This document shows, one piece after another, positions 15,582 through 23,147 of a DNA stretch of 64,000 bases (the stretch's first letter is position 1; each line of letters opens with the position of its first letter). The position numbers were made by a program, and so were the translations under genes. Below the pieces are notes generated by a model. It was given only the letters and a program-made list of their open reading frames with translations. It was not told the origin of the DNA and made no database searches. Source of the DNA: Arthrobacter sp. S39 (lineage in GTDB: Bacteria > Actinomycetota > Actinomycetes > Actinomycetales > Micrococcaceae); the NCBI RefSeq assembly GCF_004320525.1, contig NZ_SIHX01000010.1, positions 62,001 to 126,000 of the forward strand, written 5' to 3'.

Positions 15582-18494
15582 TTAGGGCTTGCTCAAAGGG
15601 ACGGTGTTCCGGGGATCAAGGAGTTCGGCAAGGTGAAGGCTCTTGCGCCCGGGTTCCAATTGCTTGACCTGCATCGCACAGCTGAAGCCGTCGGCGAGGA
15701 CCGGGGTGTCCTGGGCGGTTTTGGCGAGGGCCGGAGCCAGCGCCTGTTCCGCCACCTTCATGGAGATGTCGTAGTGGTTGGCTTCGAAGCCGAAGTTCCC
15801 GGCGACCCCGCAGCAGCCGGTCGCCTCGGTGACATTGGCGACGCCGAGGGCGGCCAGGGTCTTGCGCTGGACTGTGGCCCCGAAGGTTGAGTACTCGTGG
15901 CAGTGGGTCTGCACCGTCACGTCCGTCGGTACGGCCGGTGGCGTCCAGCCTGCGTCGACCCATTCCTTCACGGCTTCGGCGAAGCTGCGGATCCGGTGGG
16001 ATACGCGTTCGGCGGCCTCGGTGCCGAGCAGTTCCGGTGCATCTTTCTTCAAGGCGGCGGCGCAGCTCGGTTCGATGACGACGATCGGTGCATCGCTGCC
16101 GTCGTCGAGCTTCGCTACGGCCTTGCCCATGAGCTTCTTTGCGGTGTCGAGTTGACCAGTGGAGATCCAGGTCAGGCCGCAGCAGGCGTCGGATTCGCAG
16201 CCGACCTGCCTGCCCGTGCTTTCCATGACCCGGGCTGCTGCCCCGGCCACTTCAGGCCTGAAACCCTTGGTGAACGAGTCAACGAAAAGTACTGCGTCGG
16301 CTGTCTTGGCGGGGGAGCTGTACGGGGCGAGAGCGTCGCGAAGCATCTTCCGGGAAGCGAACTTCGGCATCTTCCTTTTGGTGGTGAGGCCACCGGCAGC
16401 GGCGACGACGTTCCCGAGCGGGCTGGCCAGGACCAAGTTCACCAGCGGGCTAATGCGGGACGATAGCTTCAGCCACCTGGGCAGCCACCCGAGGGAGAAA
16501 TGCGACATGGGCCGAAGCTTCCCCTCGTAGTAGTGCGCGAAGAACTCCGATTTGTAACTGGCCATGTCCACGCCTGCGGGACAGTCGTTGGAGCAGGCCT
16601 TGCAGGCCAGGCACAGATCCAATGCCTCGCGGACATCTTCAGACTTCCAGCCTTCGTCGACGGTCCGGGCACCCCGGACCATGTCCTGGAGCACCCTGGA
16701 CCGTCCCCGCGTTGAGTCCTTCTCGTCCCCGGTGGCGCGGAAGCTGGGGCACATCACCCCACCCGAGTCTGAACGGCACCTGCCGACGCCGATGCAAGCC
16801 TGGACGGCATGTACCCAGGGGGCGGCTCCGGCTGCGGCGGCCTCAACGGGCCGGAGCTCGAAGTGCGTTCTCCACTCACGCTCGGGGACCCCCTCGAGTG
16901 CCAGGTTGGCGTCAAATCGATCCGGATCGGTGATGGAACCCGGATTCAGGATCCCTGCCTCATCCCAAAGCCTGCGGTATTCCTCGAACGCGGCGAGCAT
17001 ACCGGGGGAATACATCTGCGAAAGCAGTGCCGAGCGGGCACGTCCATCGCCGTGTTCTCCGGACAGGGAGCCTCCGTGGCGGACCACAAGTTCGGCGGCG
17101 GCCTGAGTGAACTTGCGGAACACGCTGCGGCCTTCTTCAGTGCGCAGGTCGTAAGTGATGCGGATGTGCATGCATCCCGCCCCAAAGTGTCCGTACATGA
17201 TCCCGGTCAGCTCATACTCGTCCAGGAGCGTCCGGAAATCGGCCAAGTAGGCTGCAAGGTTCTGCGGGGCAACGGCGGAGTCCTCCCAGCCGGCCAGTGA
17301 TTCCCCGCCACTGGCGGGCCTTGACGACAGCCCTGCGCCGTCTTCCCGCACCCGCCACAACGTAGCGCGTTCAGCAGAGTCCGGAACGGGGCACCCATCG
17401 ACCAGGCGCCCGTTCGCAGCCAGCCGTTCCAGCAGCAGGGCGGCCTGGCGGGCCACTTCGTCCGGGTCGTCGCCGTCGAGGTCTACGTACAGGAACGCCC
17501 TGCCCCGGGGAAGCCCCAGGACGGAGTCGTCTCCGCGGCGCAGCCGCATGGTATCCACGATGGCCTCATCGATGCCCTCCACCGCTGCCGGTGAGAAGTC
17601 AAGGATGGTCTCGATGTCTTTGGCGGCATCGACGACGTCGGCGTAGCCGAGGCAGACCAGCAGCGCACTGGATGGCTTGGGGACGAGTTTCATGCGGGCG
17701 CGGACGACGACGGCACAGGTTCCCTCGGTGCCGACCAGTGCCCTGGCAACGTTGAGGCCGTTCTCCGGCAGGAGGTTGGCAAGGTGGTAGCCGGAAACCT
17801 GGCGCTGGATGCGGCCAAGTTCACGACGGAAAGCAGCCAGGTTGTCCTGGGCGAGCTTCTTGAAGTCTTCGCCCAACTGGAACGCCCGGGAAACGGAGAA
17901 AGCATCGGACGGATTGGTGGCCCGGACGCCCTTGTCAGATGCGGTAAGGAGGGCTCCATCGGAGGTGACGACGTCGATCTCGTGGACGTGGTCAGAAGTC
18001 CGACCATAGCGGACCGAGTGATTGCCGCAGGCGTCATTGCCGATGGCGCCACCGATGGTGGCACGGTTTTTTGAGGACGGGTCGGGGGCGAACGTGAGGC
18101 TCCCGCCGGTTGCGAGTTCGGTTTCGCGGGTGAGCCGGGCAAGCACAACGCCGGCTTCGACGTTTGCCGTTCCCGTCGTCTCATCGATGGTGATGATCCG
18201 GTTCATGTGCCGCGAGAAGTCCAGCACGATTCCCGGGCCGATGGCGTTTCCAGCCATGGACGTCCCTCCGCCCCTGCTTATGAGGGCAGTATCGGTTTCC
18301 CGGCACGCTGCCATAACGGCGACGACGTCGTTTACGCTCCGCGGAAACACCACACCAACAGGCGGGATCCGGTAATTGGACGCATCGTAGGAGTACGCGG
18401 CCAGCCGGTGGCCGGAGGCTTCCACGGGCACACCCGCGGCCTGAAGCCTTTCCAGGATCGGTGCATGTTCCGGGGCGGTGAACTTTGAAGGCAT
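15582..18494 (-). CDS. FAD-binding and [4Fe-4S] 2-hydroxyacid dehydrogenase (YdiJ/Dld-like fusion)
   Basis: This is a 970-aa fusion enzyme. The N-terminal half is a PCMH-type FAD domain (VFPRSVNDVVAVMAACRE, RGGGTSMAGNAIGPG) followed by the FAD-linked oxidase C-terminal domain with GEHGDGRARS. The second half holds iron-sulfur motifs, CLACKACSNDCP near residue 630 preceded by a Cys-rich CIGVGRC...CP, and two CCG-type elements (ACCGLTW near 770, GCCGVAGNFGFE near 895) that bind a cofactor in GlcF/HdrB-like proteins. Family members oxidise D-lactate, D-2-hydroxyglutarate or glycolate-like substrates at the membrane. I start at ATG 18494 (GGAAAG upstream) rather than 18548, which would add 18 residues. 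Confidence 0.92.
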   Translation of the reverse strand: MPSKFTAPEHAPILERLQAAGVPVEASGHRLAAYSYDASNYRIPPVGVVFPRSVNDVVAVMAACRETDTALISRGGGTSMAGNAIGPGIVLDFSRHMNRIITIDETTGTANVEAGVVLARLTRETELATGGSLTFAPDPSSKNRATIGGAIGNDACGNHSVRYGRTSDHVHEIDVVTSDGALLTASDKGVRATNPSDAFSVSRAFQLGEDFKKLAQDNLAAFRRELGRIQRQVSGYHLANLLPENGLNVARALVGTEGTCAVVVRARMKLVPKPSSALLVCLGYADVVDAAKDIETILDFSPAAVEGIDEAIVDTMRLRRGDDSVLGLPRGRAFLYVDLDGDDPDEVARQAALLLERLAANGRLVDGCPVPDSAERATLWRVREDGAGLSSRPASGGESLAGWEDSAVAPQNLAAYLADFRTLLDEYELTGIMYGHFGAGCMHIRITYDLRTEEGRSVFRKFTQAAAELVVRHGGSLSGEHGDGRARSALLSQMYSPGMLAAFEEYRRLWDEAGILNPGSITDPDRFDANLALEGVPEREWRTHFELRPVEAAAAGAAPWVHAVQACIGVGRCRSDSGGVMCPSFRATGDEKDSTRGRSRVLQDMVRGARTVDEGWKSEDVREALDLCLACKACSNDCPAGVDMASYKSEFFAHYYEGKLRPMSHFSLGWLPRWLKLSSRISPLVNLVLASPLGNVVAAAGGLTTKRKMPKFASRKMLRDALAPYSSPAKTADAVLFVDSFTKGFRPEVAGAAARVMESTGRQVGCESDACCGLTWISTGQLDTAKKLMGKAVAKLDDGSDAPIVVIEPSCAAALKKDAPELLGTEAAERVSHRIRSFAEAVKEWVDAGWTPPAVPTDVTVQTHCHEYSTFGATVQRKTLAALGVANVTEATGCCGVAGNFGFEANHYDISMKVAEQALAPALAKTAQDTPVLADGFSCAMQVKQLEPGRKSLHLAELLDPRNTVPLSKP

Positions 18495-18606
18495 GGTGCG
18501 CTTTCCACTCGGGGTTGCATGGAACGGTATTGATGAATCGATAAGCAATTGAGGGGAGTGCCGTCGGGAAGCCGGCCCCTGGGCTGGAGCGGGTGGCTGT
18601 GCCGGC

Positions 18607-19266
18607 CTAGTCCTCTCGGGAAGATTCCTCCGGGATTCTCGTGCTCAGGAACTCTTCGGCGTCGTTCAAATGGGCCGCCCAAAGCTGTAAGGCTTCTTCA
18701 GGGTTGCCGGTGACAAGTGCTTTCAGAAGCGCCGTATGTTCATCGTGAAGGGTCGATACGTGGGGGTATCTGGGGCGAAGGAGCGCCATCAGGAGGCGGA
18801 TCTCTGTCGAAATCGTCTGAAAGAGCCTGCTCAACCTTGGCGAGTCTGCAGCTGCCACAACTGCTGCATGAAAGCCCATGTCGGCTTGTGCCGCTGTCTC
18901 CCAATCCTGGTCATCCCTGACCCCTGAAAACCTCGCCAGGGATTCCCGGATCGGCTCGGTATCGGCGCCTTGGCAGACCGAGCGGACCGCCTCGAATTCG
19001 ATGAGTCGGCGCACGCGGAATATGTCGGCGACGTCCAGGGCGGTGAAACGGCGGACCCTTGCACTTTGCCCGGTTTCACGTTCCAGGAAGCCGTCAGCGA
19101 TGAGGCTCTGTACCGCAACGCGGGCAGTGGGCCTCGCCACGCCCAGCTTCTGGGCCACGTGGCTGTCCTTAACCCGTGCTCCCGCTGGGTAGTCTCCGGC
19201 CAGGAGGCTGCGTTCAAGCCGGGTACGGACAGCGTCGGCAACTGTCACGGTTTCATTGATCGTCAC
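18607..19266 (-). CDS. GntR-family (FadR/FCD type) regulator
   Basis: This 219-aa protein has an N-terminal winged helix (VRTRLERSLLAGDYPAGARV, then VAQKLGVARPTARVAVQSL) and an all-helical FCD ligand domain with MGFHAAVVAAAD, whose Asp/His pattern usually binds a metal and a carboxylate effector. The start is a GTG at 19266. A perfect inverted repeat lies 4-30 bp upstream of this start, so transcription may be auto-repressed and the leader very short. It is transcribed toward the large dehydrogenase operon and probably controls it. It is distinct from the twin GntR proteins at 22358 and 27098. Confidence 0.92.
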   Translation of the reverse strand: MTINETVTVADAVRTRLERSLLAGDYPAGARVKDSHVAQKLGVARPTARVAVQSLIADGFLERETGQSARVRRFTALDVADIFRVRRLIEFEAVRSVCQGADTEPIRESLARFSGVRDDQDWETAAQADMGFHAAVVAAADSPRLSRLFQTISTEIRLLMALLRPRYPHVSTLHDEHTALLKALVTGNPEEALQLWAAHLNDAEEFLSTRIPEESSRED

Positions 19267-19269
19267 CTA

Positions 19270-19296
19270 AAAACTGTATTACAGCTATACAGTTTT
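19270..19296. promoter_or_regulatory. Perfect inverted repeat, probable operator of the 18607-19266 GntR regulator
   Basis: AAAACTGTAT (19270-19279) and ATACAGTTTT (19287-19296) form a perfect 10-bp inverted repeat with a 7-bp spacer. The spacer extends it into overlapping CTGTA/TACAG half-sites. It abuts the GTG start of the GntR gene, the expected place for autoregulation. Confidence 0.65.
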
Positions 19297-19467
19297 CGCG
19301 AAAAGTGGTGAAACTCAGGGGTAAGTCTGGCTACCGTGCGAAAACGTCAGGAGCTGCGGCGGCTTCAGCTCCCTTGCGCATCAGGGTCATTTGGGGGCAG
19401 CTTCGGGGAGGGGGCGTGGCCGCGGGGCATTTCTCTGCCATGGACATCTGCTGCCGCACGGGTTACG

Positions 19468-19479
19468 ATTGTCAACAAT
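19468..19479. promoter_or_regulatory. ATTGTCAACAAT operator, site 1 (upstream of cupin 2)
   Basis: This near-perfect palindrome lies 26 bp before the cupin start. It overlaps TTGACA (19479-19484), a possible -35 element. It is the first of eight related sites in the window (see Findings), all in front of transcription units. Confidence 0.65.
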
Positions 19480-19505
19480 TGACAGTATGGCAGAAGGAGA
19501 AGTTC

Positions 19506-19853
19506 ATGCGTCCGTACGTTTACGTACCTGCGGCCACCATCGCCGGGGAGCTCGAGCCCAACGGCCACCGTCCTGGCTACGACTCAGGCGACCCCAAGAC
19601 ATCAATCCTGAAGTTCGACACCGCCATCAAGACGGGTGTCTGGGAGTGCCAGCCCGGCGGCTGGGAAGTGACCCCTCGCGAGGACACCGAAGTGTGCTAC
19701 ATCGTGAGCGGTCGCGCGACCGTCACCGACGCCGCCACCGGCAACAGCTACGAGATCTCCGGCGGCGACGTGATCGTCCAGCCCAAGGACTGGTCGGGCC
19801 GCTGGGAGGTCACCGAGACTATTCGCAAGGTCTACACCCACGGCTTCGACTGA
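19506..19853 (+). CDS. Cupin (DUF861-type) protein, copy 2
   Basis: This 115-aa cupin shares with the 12188-12550 product the pattern GVWEC.PGG, EVCYIVSGRATV, GDVIVQPKDWSGRWEV and a C-terminal RKVYTHGF. The ATG at 19506 has an excellent AGAAGGAGA 5 nt upstream. It is a single-gene unit: an ATTGTCAACAAT operator lies just upstream and a strong hairpin follows the stop. It is therefore probably controlled together with the amine importer operons at 23-35 kb. The reaction is unknown; related cupins accompany amino-acid and ureide breakdown. Confidence 0.9.
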   Translation: MRPYVYVPAATIAGELEPNGHRPGYDSGDPKTSILKFDTAIKTGVWECQPGGWEVTPREDTEVCYIVSGRATVTDAATGNSYEISGGDVIVQPKDWSGRWEVTETIRKVYTHGFD

Positions 19854-19876
19854 GCGCCGTCTCACCTGGCTACTGA

Positions 19877-19915
19877 CGAACGGGCCGCACCCTCAGTGAG
19901 GGTGTGGCCCGTTCG
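19877..19915 (+). terminator. Strong hairpin terminator after cupin 2
   Basis: CGAACGGGCC, one G.T pair and CACCCTCA pair with the mirrored arm ending at 19915, giving a stem of about 18 bp. It starts 23 nt after the cupin stop. Confidence 0.75.
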
Positions 19916-20340
19916 CGCATCCGGCAACACGGCGAAGGTGACCCGGGTCCTACCCTCCTGAATCTCTTCCCTCCGGCCCTGGGCTCCTCTCTTTTCTCCG
20001 ATGGCGCGTACTGCCGCCAGTGCGGACCCCGTGTCCTCCAGCTTCAAGGATCGGGCGGGGGAAGGGCGGGCATAGGGGATGTCCGGGTCCGTCAGCACTT
20101 CCAGAAACGCCGGACGGTCCGCGGGCTAGTGCCTTGTCCCAGGCTGTGCCCGGTTGCGCTTGGTCATGACGCGGATGCGCACGTGGGCGTGGAGAGACAA
20201 AAGCTGCACCTATAGCCGAACTTCCGGCGCAGATTTGCAGCAGGGGTTGGTTAAGCCCCTCCGCCCCTTTGGTCCTGGGAGGCCGTGATAGGTCGCCTAT
20301 GTCGGAATGCAAAAAAATTGCCACTCCAGCCCTATCGTAG
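19916..20340. other. Gene-free stretch before operator site 2
   Basis: No frame in these 425 bases carries a recognisable domain or a ribosome binding site I trust. Nothing else is evident. Confidence 0.5.
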
Positions 20341-20352
20341 ATTGTTGACAAT
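20341..20352. promoter_or_regulatory. ATTGTTGACAAT operator, site 2
   Basis: This near-perfect palindrome lies 70 bp before the 65-aa ORF at 20422. Its flanks (CTATCGTAG before, TGCTAGA after) match those of site 3 at 22207 almost base for base over about 26 bp, so the two probably derive from one duplicated promoter. Confidence 0.65.
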
Positions 20353-20421
20353 TGCTAGACTAGCTATGTGAACTACCAACCGAGGCCGGTACCCGCCAGC
20401 CCCCTAATGAAAGGAAATGTC

Positions 20422-20619
20422 ATGAAGAAACGTCGCCCGGCTGCTTCGACTCTCGTGCTCGATGAACCGTCAGGCACTGGTCATTGCCCGAAAACCGGAT
20501 GGTGGTCAGCCGCTGGGGACCCGAGTGGCACGAGGTTTATCGCTAGGGGCGAGGTGATGCCTGCCTTGAGCGGCACACTTGCGCTTTGGACATTGAGGGC
20601 GACGGCTGACGGGATCTAA
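20422..20619 (+). CDS. Small conserved-looking protein with GHCPKTGWW motif (65 aa)
   Basis: The ATG at 20422 follows AAAGGAAA at good spacing. After a basic start (MKKRRPAAST) the product contains GTGHCPKTGWW, then RFIARGEVMPALSG and a late Trp. I recall this general plan, a Cys-Pro-x-Ser/Thr-Gly-x-Trp box, then a F/I..G..MP box, then G...W, from very small stand-alone bacterial proteins of unknown function; no database was consulted. It has one Cys and no signal peptide or membrane segment. It lies under operator site 2, so it is likely induced with the amine catabolic operons. Confidence 0.6.
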   Translation: MKKRRPAASTLVLDEPSGTGHCPKTGWWSAAGDPSGTRFIARGEVMPALSGTLALWTLRATADGI

Positions 20620-21633
20620 GGCAGGGACTCGAATCTGCGTTGCACCTAAGTTCGTAGACGCAGTCCCGGCCGTCGTTACGCTAAGCCTTCGCGTCGGCGA
20701 GTTCCGACGACGAACCCGCATCCAGCGCAACGCCACGCTCGACTTCGGTGATCCGCACTCCTGACAGCGCGAAACCAAAATGAACACCGATCGGATCCTG
20801 AGGTTCCGGTTCGAGAACGGCTCCGACCTCGCCATCCATGCCCCGCGGTCCTGCGTCTCAGGCCGCGAAACTGATCGGCAGGCCGCGGCTCGCCCTCAAC
20901 CTGCAACCCAGCCAGCCGGATGCTACTCGCGGCCCAGGTCCCCAGCGTTGCTCCTACCGCGAAGACTCAACTACTGGGCTTAGCAGTGAACAACATCGGA
21001 GTTGTTGGTATCTCGTACATACTCCATCTGATTTTCACTGCCTTGCTGAGCGGCTCGGCTCTTCCTCATCCTTGTGATCATCTATCTCATGCTGTGTTCT
21101 TGCCGGCATCTGAGGACGATTCCGGAGCTTTAAGCCAACATGGTCGTGAACGTGAGCAGTAAAGGTGGAAGAATCACCACGGACGGCTCAACCAGGCGCT
21201 GGGCATCCGGCCGACGGGGTCTCAGACAGCGCCGTTTGCCCCGTTACCGAGAAATGAGACGCCGCGAGGCCCTCATGGCTAAGCAGGCACGCGACCAAGA
21301 TGTCCCGCGCTTGGAGGCTCTCGCAGGGTTGCCCGCTAGCTAGCGGCCGAGCGTCCCCGGTCTCGAGCGAGGAGGGTGACTTCCCTTGAACTGCTTCCAG
21401 CCGATCGGCCCGCGTAGCCGGCCCATTCTTCTTCAGGCGTTTCGGTTGCGATTCGGGAGAACGATACAGGGGTGACACCGGAAAACCGGAGCGGGCCGGC
21501 TCTTGCTCAGGGTCCGAAATAGACAGGGGGTCATGGAAAATCAACTCCGCTCCTTGTGGCCGGGGAGCTGTGGCCGCCACCTGTCTGGGGCTGTTCCGGA
21601 GGGGATCATTGGGGGCAATGCACGCTGCCCCAA
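20620..21633. other. Decayed, gene-poor stretch
   Basis: About 1 kb with no intact gene. Fragments look like broken coding sequence: one plus-strand frame at about 20640-20765 encodes a Ser/Arg/Asp-rich tail (RVGEFRRRTRIQRNATLDFG) without a start. Frames at about 20920-21110 give hydrophobic segments split between two frames (NNIGVVGISYILHLIFTALL and LFLILVIIYLMLC), as expected of a frameshifted membrane protein gene. I cannot name the parent genes. Confidence 0.4.
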
Positions 21634-21843
21634 TCACTGGAACGCGCCCTGCTGGACATGAACGGCAACGAGGATGGAGCCCAGGGCAAGAATTCCGGCA
21701 CTGACCTGAGCCAGGAAGTGATTTTTGAATCTCCTCCGGAGCTTTGCACCTGCACCTGCGTCTGCTGTGGACTGCGGGAGGTGCACGACTGCGCTGGAGC
21801 TGGTCAGGAGCCCTGCGGCGATGAGCACCATCAAACTGACCAT
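21634..21843 (-). CDS. Possible small two-helix membrane protein (69 aa)
   Basis: The frame starts MVSLMVLIAAGLLTSSSAVV and ends NHFLAQVSAGILALGSILVA plus a short tail, giving two hydrophobic segments joined by a basic loop (KLRRRFKNH). The ATG at 21843 has GGGAG about 4 nt upstream. I recognise no family. It may be a genuine small membrane protein or the remaining part of a larger one, since it lies in a stretch with other broken sequence. Confidence 0.4.
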   Translation of the reverse strand: MVSLMVLIAAGLLTSSSAVVHLPQSTADAGAGAKLRRRFKNHFLAQVSAGILALGSILVAVHVQQGAFQ

Positions 21844-21903
21844 GACGCTCCCAGGGTGACAGGTTCGACGAGGCGCCCGTAGTGCGGCATTCCAAGAGGC
21901 TCT

Positions 21904-22098
21904 TTAGCAGGCATGGGCGTTCTGAGAAATCTGCAATTCGTAGTCGTCCTCAATATGGAACAGCCGACGATCACCGATTTTGTCTATAACCCAAATTGTG
22001 TGTCCATCTTCAGTCCGGTCGTTAACAAAACCCTTGTGGCACTCAACGCCTCCCTGGCTAAGAGTGACGGCGTCACCCCGCTGGACGGACGCCCACAT
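21904..22098 (-). CDS. Small beta-rich protein (about 64 aa)
   Basis: From the ATG at 22098 the product reads as a compact beta domain: WASVQRGDAVTLSQGG, GFVNDRTEDGHTIWVIDKIG and RRLFHIEDDYELQI. The spacing of GDxVTL, the IWV strand and the GxRRLFHI strand resembles the small protein at 8186-8443, so I infer a shared fold. The ribosome binding site is not clear, and an upstream in-frame start at 22194 would add 32 basic residues without this pattern. The function is unknown. Confidence 0.5.
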   Translation of the reverse strand: MWASVQRGDAVTLSQGGVECHKGFVNDRTEDGHTIWVIDKIGDRRLFHIEDDYELQISQNAHAC

Positions 22099-22206
22099 AG
22101 ATACTCGCTGGCTTTGCAGCACTCTTACTCCTGTCCTCCTGGTCCGCATCCGGGACGTCTTCGGCCCGTAACCAATGCAAGGTTTCCATCCCAAAGTCTA
22201 TCGTCG

Positions 22207-22218
22207 ATTGTTGACAAT
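22207..22218. promoter_or_regulatory. ATTGTTGACAAT operator, site 3
   Basis: This site has the same sequence and nearly the same flanks as site 2. Its only plus-strand downstream reading frame is the 21-codon remnant at 22303, so the gene it once controlled seems to have been lost. Confidence 0.6.
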
Positions 22219-22302
22219 TGCTAGAGGCTTCCCTGCGGCTTTGGGCACGGGAAGGCCTGAGGGCTGCCCGGAGGCTCCTGCCCGTGTTTAAGGCTTAAAG
22301 CG

Positions 22303-22368
22303 ATGACAACGAAGAGTCCGACGGCGGCCGTCACGGTGGGTCGGCGGCTGGAGAGTATTAGGAGGTGA
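22303..22368 (+). pseudogene. N-terminal gene remnant (21 codons)
   Basis: An ATG at 22303 opens MTTKSPTAAVTVGRRLESIRR, which then stops where it runs into the 3' end of the minus-strand GntR gene (overlap 22358-22368). The TAAVTVGRRLESI pattern resembles the first residues of thiamine-diphosphate-dependent (acetolactate-synthase-like) enzymes. This is a weak resemblance over few residues. With operator site 3 in front, it looks like the stump of a regulated gene deleted at the junction. Confidence 0.3.
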
Positions 22369-23050
22369 CTTCGTTCTCTTCCCTTGTGGTGGTCAGATCC
22401 TCAACGGCCTTCCGCATGTGCTGGTTGATGGCTTTGTGGAGCGCTGCTCTTTCGCCCGCCTCCAGCAGGTCCAGAAGGTTCTGATGTTCCTGCACGAGGG
22501 CGTCTATGCGGGGGTAGGCGACGGCCAGGTTGAGGATACACATCCTCGATTCGGCCGCGAGGGTTTCGTAGATCCGGATCAGGCGTGTGTTGCCTGCCCC
22601 GGCCACGAAGGAGGTGTGGAACTGCATATCCAGCCGGGCAATCGCCTGCCAGTCCGAGACAGCGACCTGCTTCGCCATGTCATTGATGACGGCCTTCAAG
22701 ACCCGGCACGTGTCGTTGACTTGCTCCTGGCCGGCATCAAGCAACGCGTCTGCCGCAGTAGATTCCACAGCCTCACGGACTGCATAGATCTCCCTGACAT
22801 CGTCGTGTGTAAGCTCCAGGACGAAGACACCCCTGTTGCGATGGCTGACCAGGATCCCTTCCTGGGACAGCCGCTGCAATGCCTCACGGACAGGACCCCT
22901 GGATGTGCGCAGCTGGCCTGCCAGAACGGACTCATTGATCTGCTCTCCAGGACGGAAGATCCCCTGGACAATTTGTTCCCGCAACTGATCGGCGATCAAC
23001 TGCGCCGTGGGCCTGCCCTCCAGTACAAACAATCCTTCCGATGCCGCCAT
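22358..23050 (-). CDS. GntR-family (FCD) regulator, copy A
   Basis: This is a 230-aa FadR-type regulator: the winged helix occupies about residues 15-80 (LIADQLREQIVQGIFRPGEQ, SRGPVREALQRL) and the helical FCD domain about 90-220, with the metal/ligand motif LDMQFHTSFVAGAGNTRL. It is very similar to the product at 27098-27784, also in the recognition region (LAGQLRTSRG versus LASQLSTSRG), so both probably bind the same operator. It is the last gene of importer cassette A, separated from the oxidase gene by 97 bp. That gap contains a half-site (GACAAT at about 23090), which hints at its own promoter. It is the leading candidate reader of the ATTGTYRACAAT sites. Confidence 0.93.
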   Translation of the reverse strand: MAASEGLFVLEGRPTAQLIADQLREQIVQGIFRPGEQINESVLAGQLRTSRGPVREALQRLSQEGILVSHRNRGVFVLELTHDDVREIYAVREAVESTAADALLDAGQEQVNDTCRVLKAVINDMAKQVAVSDWQAIARLDMQFHTSFVAGAGNTRLIRIYETLAAESRMCILNLAVAYPRIDALVQEHQNLLDLLEAGERAALHKAINQHMRKAVEDLTTTREENEVTS

Positions 23051-23147
23051 TGTTGTTCCTCACTTCACTCTTGGCCGATTGCATTTCTTAGACAATATTG
23101 GATTCGTGAACCCTTAGAGGCCACATCGGCACGAGGCCTCGTCGGAG

